NCBI GenBank assembly: GCA_947462335.1
Contig: OX381720.1
Location: forward strand, 47,480,981 to 47,544,980
From: Harmothoe impar
Taxonomy: Eukaryota > Annelida > Polychaeta > Phyllodocida > Polynoidae
Length of the DNA stretch: 64,000 nucleotides
Reading direction: 5' to 3'
This document shows, piece by piece, positions 1 through 10,595 of this stretch (the first letter of the stretch is position 1; each line of letters begins with the position of its first letter). The translations under genes and the position numbers were made by a program. Under the pieces are notes generated by a model. That model searched no databases. It was not told the origin of the DNA and saw only the letters and a program-made list of their open reading frames with translations.

Positions 1-960
1 TATAACAGCAGCAGAAACTTTAAAAATGACATTTTTGCAAATATATCTTTAATGGCAGCATAGAAACGGTCATTCGTCTGATAATCCAATTAGATGCCAT
101 TATTTTCATGTCATCATGAGCATCAATGCATTACTACCATATCAATTAATTGCATGTTGATACAATTTTAATCAGCTGTTGACTATTCTTGTTCAGTGCC
201 ATACTGTCTCTATAACATCCATTGTAATGTATAAGGGAAATCCCTTTGCATTCTTCCTGGATAACAATCTGTATGTAACCTGCAATGTGTTTCCAGTGCG
301 CATGCATGGTCTGATGGCGGCGCATATCTCAAATAGATTGGCTCATCTATAAGGATAGCCCTAGATACTACGTATTCATGAGTGGCCAATTTGCCTGTGA
401 TCTGGCCAGATTTAGGCTGGCGCTAGTTACGTTGAGTTTTATCATTATGATATTAGGACCAGCTGAATTATATATACAGGGACATTTGAACAGTTGAAAT
501 GGCTGCTAACTGTTTGCAACAAGTAATACTATACAGGAGGCACCATCCCCGTCCATCCCACGGTCTACCTCGTACAAGTGCAGCTCTCCCTCCCCCCGCC
601 GGGTTTGCCTTAAGACACTAATGCCATCCGGGGATGGGAAGGCGCCTGTGCAACGACTGGGGAAATCGCATTAATGCCAAACCCTGGCCCGGGCCGGCTA
701 TCAGTGGAGGGAGATTGATTGGGGAGTGGATCTCTCTGTTCTCAGAGTGAGTGGTCGGGGAGGCAGGGGTGGTAGACATTAGGCTGCAGTCTGAGGGGTC
801 TGATAAGGACATGCAGGATTTGGTGTACTGATACCTGAATGTCATGATGAATGTATGTGCCACTCACTGCAGTGCTGCTGGTTACTACTCTAGGCGGCAC
901 TAACGCTTTGTGTTAGGTGTCTAGGGCAACCACATCATTTCCCATTTTCCTGTTGCACCA
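1..960. other. Gene-free stretch
   Basis: I see no credible coding exon here. The sequence is AT-rich apart from a GC-richer patch near 540-740, where open frames on both strands look like composition effects. No repeat shared with the rest of the window was noticed. Confidence 0.5.
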
Positions 961-1265
961 TTAAAGGGGGTATTCCATCGTCGACTAATTGGCTGGACCC
1001 CATCCATTCATCGCTCAACCGGTGAGGTGCAGAGACAGGAAATCCACCATTTATCCCTTCTGCCAGCTCTGAATTCTACAGGTTCATCTATATTTATGGT
1101 GAAAAGCAGAGGGAAAGCTACAAGAAGTAGGGATGTATCGGATTGTGTCATAGTCTGCATGTTGAAGGGGAAAGCGACGTTAGTATATAGTAAACGGATA
1201 AGCGATGAATACACGCTGGACGAGCGTCCATTGGAAGATTTGTCAGTGGTGGAATACCCCCTTAA
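961..1265. mobile_element. Foldback MITE with TTAA ends (family R1)
   Basis: The left end reads TTAA-AGGGGGTATTCCA. The right end is its reverse complement, GGAATACCCCC-TTAA. The arms continue inward as an imperfect inverted repeat for about 60-75 bp; both carry ATTCATCGCT. The TTAA at each end suits a piggyBac-type target duplication, which is an inference from known transposon families. The interior (about 1020-1165) recurs at 3805-3948. No transposase is encoded, so this is a non-autonomous element. Confidence 0.7.
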
Positions 1266-2756
1266 CCTATAACAATTCTACCTATAGTCTTTAGTTATGC
1301 ATGCAAAAGTAAAGAATAGTTAGCTGTCTGTATTGCCCTCTTACTCCAAACATTAGGTTAAAGTACATCCTTAAAAGGGACATGTTTTGGAACTGCTGAC
1401 GATTGCAATTTCTGCAACATTTTTTTTATTAACCTCTTCCCCAAGTGAACAGTGAGATAGATAGGACCTACATAGAATCTAAAACATTGTGACACAGGCG
1501 TTTGGATATGCCACAGAAAAATTAAGCTCCTCAAGACCTTGTCAAATTGTCAGTGAGTAAAACAAGAACTACCGGTAATAAATTTGTGATGCACAAATGA
1601 AAGATTACACGGTCCACGAGTAACCTGAGATGTTCGCTAATGGGAGATATCTATGGGGCAAAAAGGTAAATCAGTGTAGTCAGCATCAACCTAAAATACT
1701 CTAAGTTATTTGCTTTTCCTCCTTTGATTGTGAACAAGAAATGCATTGGGAGAGTCCTATTGTGGAGTGATATAGAATAATTCAACAAGTTGGTGCATGA
1801 TTGCATGAACAGGGTATAGTACATTGGATAACATAGCTGTCCTTGGTTATAGCATTGTAAGGAAGAAGTTGTGATTTAGGCATTACCCTACTTGTCGACT
1901 TGGACGGAAGCAGTGTTTCCTCTTTCACCACTAAACACTGCTAAAGAGCGACTTAATTGCACAGAAGATGTGAATACTGAGAGTGAATCAGGCGATAGTG
2001 GGAAGGTATATATGGGGGAGATTGGTGGAAAACAATACTTAAACTAGACACTATATGAAACATACCTATCAGCGGGTTAATGTACCCTACAGATTGGGTG
2101 AGTAAAAGGTAGAGGAAAGGGGACAATCTGCTAAGAACATAACACTCTCAAGGGAGGAGGGAAACTGGGGGTAATGCCGAAAGAAGTGGTGAATCCCTTT
2201 AAAACTATCGACCTTTTTCAGACAGCACAAAATTATCCAGACCTAGTGCCTAATTAATCATACTAATAGCTGAAAATGGACTCCTCAATGGGGCTTGCCG
2301 TCTTGTCAAAGGAGGAATTGATTTTAGGAAATATTTTAAGCAAACTTTTTCCCCTGCACTGCTCCCCTAAAGCCGCCCTTTTTCCGATGGTATTCTTGGC
2401 GGTTTGGTCGGTTGGAGGGGCATTGCGGAGCCTTCCTGTCATTAGGTGCAAGTAATGGCCAGGAGGACTCATTGCATCATGTGATGAATAGAGGTCACAA
2501 CCTTCTGAAGGTACCAGTAAGAGCACACACTTGTGGTGACGTCATCATTTTTTGTGTTCTGCTTTTTGCAGACTTTTTTTTGAAGCGGTAATTTCTTTTT
2601 GTCACTGTGGCTTCCGGATGGCTCAGTGATTGTGAAGTCACAAAGAATCCATTTTATCCTCAATGAAAATGACTTTGCATGAGTGGAGACATTCTTTAAC
2701 CTAGAAGGGATTGTTTAAGCATTTAGTTCTACAAAATTTTGATGCTCTGGCTGTCT
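1266..2756. other. Gene-free stretch
   Basis: AT-rich sequence with only short chance frames. I found no splice-supported exon, repeat or RNA gene in it. Confidence 0.45.
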
Positions 2757-2898
2757 AACCCTCTCCTTCTCCCTCCCTCCCCCTGCTGTCCCTCCCCCCC
2801 CCCCCCCCTGCTCTACCTCTCTCTCTCTCCCTCTCTCTCTCTCTCTCCTCTCCTTCTCCCTCCCTCCCCCTGCTGTCCCTCCCCCCCCCCTGCTCTAC

Positions 2899-2973
<75 letters not shown>

Positions 2974-2990
2974 CTATCTCTTTCCTACAA
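2757..2990. repeat. Pyrimidine-rich (CT)n / C-rich microsatellite
   Basis: A C-run-rich segment (CCCTCCCTCCCCCTGCTGTCCC) of about 55 bp occurs twice, then a long uninterrupted (CT)n run of roughly 80 bp near 2900-2970. The strand asymmetry is complete, with pyrimidines on plus. The open frames over it (Leu/Ser-rich on plus, Arg/Glu-rich on minus) are products of the repeat and are not genes. Confidence 0.9.
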
Positions 2991-3804
2991 TCTCTCTCCA
3001 ATGTGCTGCCAATATCTAATAATTCATTAGCTGATGCATGAAGTAAACTACAGTGTGCATGTTGTCTAACCGCTGCTGCCCAATGGCATTGGACACAGGC
3101 AGTACTGAAATTATAGTTCTAAGTTCTGATGATAATTACCTCCAATGTCACTCACAGACATTGCAGCCTTCTTGGCATTAACCATGCTCAATTAAAGTTG
3201 GGTTCATTTTGTATTCAGAACCAGCCCTAAATGATAGTGTGACGTGCTTATGCACTGCGACCCAAACATCTCTTTAATTAGCTGTCTCATCTGGGTAGGG
3301 TATGACCAATGTAGACAGCACGGAGAATTGTCCTTGCAAAAATTACTTCCTGGTTCAAATTGCATTATATTTAATTCAAAGACAGGCATCACACTTAAAT
3401 ACAACACCATAGTTAGGTAGTATTGCCAATCGCAATGTTTCTAAAAAGCAATTTGATGTGAATAGTATGTAACGGTCCGAAGGGAAATACTCTTGAAAAT
3501 ATCAGTGGGGAAAGACGTGCCCTTACTCAATCTCTCTACTACATCCCCCAGCCCCTCCATCCCCTGACTTGGTATCTCAGAGACTCAGGTGACAGGAAAT
3601 CCCCTAGCCACCCAGTCCTAACTCGCTGACCCGCCGGTAGGGGAGCGACTTCTCGCGGGATCTCGTTCGGGCGGGCGAGAAATGTAAGCCAGGGACGCTG
3701 GGGAGGAAGTACATTGGTAGCTGTTCACCAGGGCTGGTCTAGACCCAAGTATTAGAGGGGAGCCTATATAGTCAACGGCGGAAGGAATGGGACGAGGTGG
3801 GGGA
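2991..3804. other. Gene-free stretch with a GC-rich patch
   Basis: 3480-3800 is GC-richer and contains several CpGs (for example around 3640-3680). A small regulatory island or the flank of an old element is possible. No exon with splice support was found. Confidence 0.35.
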
Positions 3805-3948
3805 GGTGAAGTGTAGAGACAGGAAATCCACCATTTGTCCCTTTGGCCAGCTCTGAATTCTACAGGTTCATCAATCTTCATGCTGAAAGTAAAAAGGGAA
3901 GCTACGAGAAGGAGGGATGTATGGGATCGTGTTGTAGTCTGGGCGTCG
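3805..3948. repeat. Partial copy of foldback family R1
   Basis: About 140 bp closely matches the interior of the 961-1265 element; both contain GACAGGAAATCCACCATTT and AGCTCTGAATTCTACAGG. The TTAA-bounded arms are not recognisable here, so this copy is truncated or diverged. Minus-strand translation of both copies shares a short peptide (around EPVEFRAG), which follows from DNA identity and does not show a gene. Confidence 0.7.
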
Positions 3949-4516
3949 AGAGTCAGACAAGGGGAAACCGAGGAACCGCTAGTAGGAAAGGATGGAGATG
4001 TAGTATTTGTTAGTACATCTGCCTGGGCCCAGGAAATAAAGATTGCCACTAGATTTAACTATTAGTAAATCATTAAAAGCAGAAATACCGCTCTACTGTA
4101 AGATACAGAATATACTTGTAAAGGGCCACAACGATTTTGTAGATAGAAGAGTTGGAGAGAATGAAAAAATAGAATGAATGTAGAAGTAGGCATAGTAACA
4201 AGTATATACATGAAAAATTTAGATGTTTTTTTGTGGCTGACTTTTCTTCCCCTCAAGATTAAGCAAGTCTTAACAAAGCGTTTTAACTAACTCTCCAGCC
4301 ATAGACGTTCTCTGCACACACTCTCCTAACACAGTTTCCCGAGTGGAACCCCTCTAGCCTACCATTACTTTATGAGAAGGATCAGGCGTTCCTCCCCTCG
4401 GCTAGGAAACCTGCTACAGTGGAAAACACGGGCTGACAGCGCCACAGCGGCCATTGAAGGCACTAGTTCCTCCTGCCCCGGGTATACTGCAGGCCACTGT
4501 GGCTAATTTTAGGCCC

Positions 4517-4754
4517 TAACCCTTTATGTGTCGCATAATGCTTAAATGCATCATGCCATTTGTCACCATGATGCATGGATGCAGCCCTGGTGAGTAACTT
4601 ACTAAAGCTGCATGAATGCAACCTGCCACCCCTGTGTGGATAACTCTCTTGAAGCGTTGGCATAATGCACAAATGCAGTACACTCGTCAGGGCTGCATTC
4701 ATAACGACAAAGGGCATAGTGCTTTAAAGCAACATGCGGCCCTAACAGGGTTAA
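4517..4754. mobile_element. Palindromic TTAA MITE (family M), copy 1
   Basis: Starts TAACCCTTTATGTGTCGCATAATGC and ends with the inverted counterpart GCGGCCCTAACAGGGTTAA. Between them are the family hallmarks: TGATGCATGGATGCAGCCCTGG, then a GAGTAACTT hairpin centre, then GACAAAGGGCATAGTGC. Family M is non-coding with long inverted terminal repeats. CCCTTT ends next to TTAA suggest a piggyBac-superfamily non-autonomous element (inference). Confidence 0.75.
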
Positions 4755-4930
4755 GGGGAGGGTGTCGATGGAGGAGGGGAAACAGGGGGTATGGGCTGGT
4801 GGGAGGGACCGCAGTGTGCTTTATGGTGATAAAGCTAGGATCCCCTGTGCCAGGACCGGTCCCACACAGGTTTTATGACCTGATAAGGTTATGAATCTTG
4901 CCCTGTCGACTGGGAACCATTGGCCTGAGA

Positions 4931-5124
4931 ATATGTAGGCAGCCACGCAGATAGGATGCTCCGCGCGCAGTGTGAGGGTAATCCTTTCTGCATAGTCACT
5001 CACCTTATTGAAAGACTACTTCATTTGAAAAGAATGGGTGGTAAGTAAGGATACAAGTAGAGAGGATGGTCCATGCACCCTCAGACGGAGTATCCTTACT
5101 GCGTGGCTGTGCACATCTACCTGG
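4931..5124. mobile_element. Foldback MITE (family R2), copy 1
   Basis: The left arm includes GGCAGCCACGCAGATAGGATGC. The right arm is its inverted form, AGTATCCTTACTGCGTGGCTG. The arms flank a centre with CACCTTATTGAAAGACTACTTC. A second copy of both arms lies at 34249-34345 and 35145-35263. No coding capacity. Confidence 0.65.
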
Positions 5125-5595
5125 TAGAAGGTGTGTGGGGGATGAGGGATGAGAGGCCGAGGGGCGGCGTGAAAGGGATCCTCCATGACCAAAGTGGGCA
5201 GATGGGGTTACTATGTATAGGACCTGAGGAATATTGCAGTGTCAGCCATTTTTGATATTTGGTCGTGTTGCGGCTATCATATTTAGGAGGTACAAAACAA
5301 CACCGTGTATGGTGTGATTCGCAAAAGAGAACGAGAGACTACTGAGGGATGCCTGTACATATTAATTGAAAACACACGTGGTGTTCATTAAAACATAAGC
5401 CCGATATAGAATTGATATCAATGCTCCAATTCTTTCTGATCATGAACATGACTGATTGACTTGCATATTTCAGTAGCCACACTGTACTTTACTGCACTTA
5501 GTATCTGTCCCTAATGTTCAAAATGTATTTGTTATTATACCGAAAGGTTTTATCCTGATAAAACTGTAACTATTGTGATTTTTTGTATTTTCATG

Positions 5596-5681
5596 CTAAC
5601 CTTTAACTAATCCCCTTCTATTTTTCTTCGCAGGTAAGTGTTGATGTCCCCTTATACTCCGGTATTACGTCAGCTGAGGCG
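5596..5681 (+). promoter_or_regulatory. Recursive splice site candidate RS1 with RS-exon
   Basis: A branchpoint-like GCTAAC/TTAACTAA is followed by a pyrimidine tract (5611-5629) and CGCAG|GTAAGTG, so a strong 3' splice site abuts a strong 5' splice site at 5633|5634. In known recursive splicing (fly and vertebrate long introns) the acceptor is used first and the regenerated donor next. A second donor, GAGGCG|GTAGGT, ends a potential 48-nt RS-exon (5634-5681). Read after a phase-1 exon, this RS-exon hits a stop (AAG TGT TGA), so inclusion would be disruptive. It resembles the sites at 39970 and 44049 in layout and partly in sequence. No transcript evidence is available here. Confidence 0.6.
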
Positions 5682-5694
5682 GTAGGTCCATGCT

Positions 5695-5873
5695 TTAACC
5701 CTTTAAGGATGACATGATGCCTCAAGGCTTCATAAACATTGGGCAGCATGATATGCACCAATGCAGCATCAATGCTGGACCGATGAGTATAACTCATATG
5801 CTTTCCCTTCATGGGTGCATCAATCGTCATAATCTATAGAGGCATCACTGGCGAATTACTGAAAGGGATTTAA
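5695..5873. mobile_element. Palindromic TTAA MITE (family M), copy 2
   Basis: Begins TTAACCCTTTAAGGATGACATGATGCC. It retains ATGCACCAATGCAGCATC and a GGGTGCATCAATCGTCAT segment, and decays towards GGGATTTAAGG at the right end. It starts only 13 bp after the second donor of RS1. Confidence 0.65.
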
Positions 5874-8800
5874 GGCAGCCTCTATATATATGGTGCTTTA
5901 TATCATAGATGCATCCTCAGGTAGGGCACATGCTGTGAGGTGAATGCTTATAGTCGACATGAACCATCTGAGACTATTCCATCCTAATTTAGCAATTTGC
6001 CATAGGCTGACTTCCACTGCCTCTAGTTCATATTGACAATTATTGAAAGGTGTAACACGTTCAAGTCTTAAAGCTTTAAGCAGGCACCTGAATGAATTCT
6101 AGAGAGCATTAGATCCCCATGGCGACATCCATTCTGCGTCCTTGAAGGCTTCAATACAGGTCCCTTCTGTTTAATTCCCAGCCCAATTGCCAATACTCCC
6201 CCTCAAAAAGCCCCTTGGTTACTGTTACATTTCAATATTCACTTCTAGAGTAGAGCTTGCTCTCTAATGGTTTCTATTTGGGTTATTGCACTTCCTGCAC
6301 TCTCTCCGGGGAGATGGGGCAAATTAATTTTCCATGGCAATTTCCATCATTGCCTTTCTTTACTGTTGTGTATTATCAGGTGCTGATTGTACTGTGTCTA
6401 ATTTGGGAGAGTGAGTCCGAATCCTCAGCCCCTCACAGATTGGTCACAGCAGCACAATCTCCAAATCAACTGTAATTAGAAGTTGGCCCCTTCTGCTAAT
6501 CATTCAGAAGTTCGTAATGTGACCATTCAAAAACTTCTTAGAGTAGATCAATAGGAACTGTAGGACATGGCAAGCTGATATTATCCTTTTGGAGCATCAG
6601 GTGCCTTTTTGTGGCAATCAAGAGTCTTGTTGTATTGAAACTCCATGATATTAAGTAGTATTTGTACAAATGTAAGGTGAATGACTATAATAATCTACTA
6701 TATTGGGTCACTCTATGTTACAATGATAGAGGAGCCACAGTGGGTTCCGTGTGGGAATATGGAGACTGGGGGGGAGGGGTAAGTGAGTAAGAAGGTGGGA
6801 CATCAGTCAAATGGAGGTAGGCAATAGAGGAGATGGAGCCTTGATCTATCCTTCCCGAGTTGCCATCACCAGTCCACCTGCACGCCCCAGCAGGACTACT
6901 AAGACGTTCAGACACCAGGAATATTCATCATTCCCTTTTGTGGTGAGATAGTATAGTGAGCCCCTCGTGCGTTGTCAAGGGGAATTAGTAGCTCATTGGG
7001 TAGCTCAGCACATCAGGATGGCTGGGTGTGAGTGGCTGTATCGTTGGCTATAGCACCGAGCGGCTTCACAATGGTATTCTGCACCACACACCATGCCACA
7101 TGCTCCTGCAGCCTCAGGCTGCTTTAAGAGGGCCTCTCTGATTGGCCAGGTTCTTTATTACTTAAGTAACAGCTGCTGTGATTGGTCATGCATGGCAGGT
7201 GCCTCTGCATGCCTCTGATTTATATGTTGCAATGTAAGGTAGGATAGCGTGCTTTATTAGCCTAACTTGCGTGATGAATTCAATACAGGCTTGTGTATAC
7301 AGCCCAAACATGCATGCCTCCATTAAATTAGGAATCTGCCTTGCTTTTTCAGAAGCCGTACTATTATTACTGTCACCTGCCAGAATGCAATGATTTTAGA
7401 GTGGGTATGGGCATCCAGAATCTCAATAGTTTGTCATGTCACTCAAAGATACATGTAGTTAGAATGCCTTGCATCCTCTGGCCATGGTACTTTACAAGTG
7501 GGCATGCATCATATTCATACATGAATCTCATGGATTCTTTCCCAGCACTTTTTGGAAGAGGCCCTTCCAAAGTCTAAATGTTACAAACTAGGTTAACATC
7601 GCGAAACTAAAAGCTAAAGGACAAGAGTTAGGCAAGAATAATGGTGTGGAGGAGGCCCACCTTTAACATTACCCCCGGGGGAAATACCTACTGGATGCTG
7701 GCTGCACAGGTGGACAGGGTAATGACTATGTAATGAAGGAGTCCGGGCTGGGCCTCCCAGGGATTCATCTAGGAAACTAGCCTTGCCAATCTCAATCATG
7801 CAGAATAAGGATCCTCTGACGAGGGTAACACTACATATTGTATATATAGAGTGTCAAAGACCGGGTTGGCCCATGGAGGATCTATACTGTCCATGACCAA
7901 AGATAATGTTTTGGTGGCTTGGTACATTATGGTGGCTTTATGTATGCTGTATCACTTCTCAAATAGGAGATGATGGAACTATATAGTTGACCCCTGAAAT
8001 AAAGGTGGGCGAAAAGACTGAAAAGCAGTCTAAATCGCCTTCTATAGTTTATGTGTTTTATACTCCCTAGCTCTAGCCATGTCCCAGCTTCTCAGAGAGG
8101 ATAGCCCCTTTACTTAAATGACATGAGGAATGTCAGTGACTTCCCATTTTGACCTTGGACAATCAACTCAGAAGGGCCCCTCTAGTCTCTTTGAGTAGAG
8201 AACCCACTGAAAATTGGAGACACTTAGTGGCCCGATTACTGGGTCCCTGGGTCTCTACTTAGGCCTTCCAAAAGGAGGTTAGCGAGGCAATTGGTACAGA
8301 CAAAGAAGGACTTGATTCTTGTTGCTGCTTGACAAATGGAGGTTAATGCAAATTGGACTAGGAAAGATATTCTTCAAGCTCCCAATGGAGTACGGCACTT
8401 CTGCTACTATTTTTTTCTAAGTCGGTCCCTGGTTTCTAATTTGTACAGAAGGATTACAGAATGATTAATTACCAAGATGATTAATCGGTTTTCTCGGGAG
8501 ATGAGAAAATGTTGTTTTTGAAGAGAGCTAAACTATTTTAGGTAGAGAATAAACTTTATATAGACGAATGCACATCCATATTGCGGATGGGAAAACACCC
8601 TTGATGCTGCATAAATGGATGCAGGCTTTATTTTGTGTCTTAATTATCTGAGATAGACAGCCGAAATGGGAGAACGTTATCAGAATAGGTTCCCTTAGGT
8701 CTGGGTAGAATAATAGAGTCTGTCATCTCGCAGCAGAACGGAGATTGAAGGATGAGCGATAATGCCGCAATCGGGACACCTGGAATGTGCTTGGGGACTG

Positions 8801-10490
8801 GAGACTGGTTGGAGAGTGTACAGAGACTATAGAGTGTCACGTGATAGATTACAGACCCAGGGTATTCTGGGATGAAGTGCAGCCATGACAGTTCCGGTCA
8901 ATCATATACACAGGCCGAGAACTAGTGACCTTGATGACGGCCAGTTTGGGTTCGTTATTTTAAAAAGAGATAGTTGGATGTCTCAAGCTATTAGTCCCTA
9001 ACTGTTATGGTGAATCATGGTAATGTAATAGTCAGTAGTTTAGAAGATGGGGTTGCCACTGATTTGACATCCCTTTAAGTCTAGTATGCTTTTGCCTTTC
9101 CATATCACATGTGTGTGTATCATGCTTGAAATCTATCTAATAATGTATTTTATCCATACCGAACTAGAATGTGTCGCTTCCATTCCAATCAAAATCTTAC
9201 GAGGAGCAAGAGAAAGGCACTAATACACTTTTAGAAAATACCAATGAAATTATGCATTTATCTGTTTATGATGACCACACCTGTGCCTGACTATAGGGTC
9301 TGTACACTCTACTGCCACACCTGCCTGGCCCTACACCCAGCAGACAGTACTTTACGTAGTGTAAGGAGGTTTGGGATGAGGCGATGAGTAGTTGAGTCAC
9401 GTTCAGGGTTGTGGTAATGAAGCCACCCGGCCTTAGTCTCCCTACTCGCCTAAATCTCCATTTAGAGGCCGTTTTACACCGGTTAGGTGGGAAATTCAGA
9501 AATCCGCTTAGGCCAAGAAAATAAGGGGTTCCTAACCCATGGGAATCTATTTTGGGGTAAAGGGAGGGTGCAGAGAATTTGCCCTGACGTGAGGACTACC
9601 TTAGTGGTATCTCATCGTATTTTGTCATCATGAATCAAGCCGGTTTAACTGCAAGTGTATTCACTACATTGTCATTTCCTCTGTTTGCCCGGAGCAAGTG
9701 GCCATTGAACCAGTTCTGGCTTTCTATTTTCTCAACCAATACTGGTACTTTAAGTATTGTAGTATTACTATAGTATCTGTTTCAGTGTCGAAGGCCAACC
9801 ATAATTCGCGTACCATTAAAATTCATATGGAGATTGGCATTCCGTTGAGACAAAATTAAGTCTAGTTGCTGTTTCGTATTAGAAAATTAGACTATTTGGG
9901 GAAGAAAATGTTAACATAATTCAAACGAGAAAGATTACATTTACGAGCAAAAAAAGCAGATCAGATAATATAGACTCTAAAAGAGGGCGCTGCATTGTGT
10001 ATGATAGTAGAGAGCGGTATACAGAGAGGGGTTGTGGTACCACTTTATGCTGAAAGGAATAAAGGAGGACGTGTTGATTTACCAAGGGAGGATTTCACCC
10101 CTGAGTGCGGCTGCTGTGGGAGCTCCCAAGTCCACTCCACTACGACACAGCCCCATGTACACACACCGACCTTACACAGTGTGAAAATAGTGTGAAATTC
10201 GATTTCATTTATGAAAGAGGCGGTGTGTTGTGAAACAAGATGATATTAATACCTTTACAGGGTAAAACTGGTCGCCATGCTTGCTTCATTGGAGATTTAT
10301 TCTCAACACAATGCAGTGGGTATAAATTGTGCTGTTTTCGTTTTGCATCAGGTATTGATTTTGTGCTATTGTGAAACGACAAGTTGAAGTGCTTGGTTAT
10401 TATTCGTACATGGTGGTATTGGAACAATAGTATCAATATAAAGCTTACACCATATCGGACTATATATCGGGTTTATAGGTTCTACCCCAG
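5874..10490. other. Long gene-free stretch
   Basis: 4.6 kb without a credible exon. The open frames are short and lack flanking splice signals or recognisable domains. Two inverted CCAAT motifs (TGATTGG) about 40 bp apart near 7140-7180 are the only promoter-like feature I noticed. That is too weak to call. Confidence 0.45.
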
Positions 10491-10595
10491 CGCACCCTCA
10501 GAAAAGTGAGAGTCATTGTCGCTAAAACTACCCTCACCTGAGGGTCAAGTGAGGGTAGTTTTAGCGACAATGACTCTCACTTTTCTGAGGGTGCG
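10491..10595. repeat. Perfect 47-bp inverted repeat (hairpin)
   Basis: The left arm, 10491-10537, starts CGCACCCTCAGAAAAGTGAG. The right arm, 10549-10595, is its exact reverse complement, ending CTTTTCTGAGGGTGCG. The 47/47 match surrounds an 11-nt loop (CTGAGGGTCAA). The flanks are not related to each other, so this is not just the end of a longer foldback. The perfection implies a recent origin or strong constraint. An assembly or template-switch event is also possible. Confidence 0.92.

Noticed and set aside
2739..3041. Leu/Ser-rich and Arg/Glu-rich frames
   Set aside because: They come from the CT/GA repeat, not from coding selection.
1008..4049. Peptide conserved between minus-strand frames near 1100 and 3850
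   Set aside because: Both copies belong to one MITE family, and similar DNA gives similar peptides in every frame.
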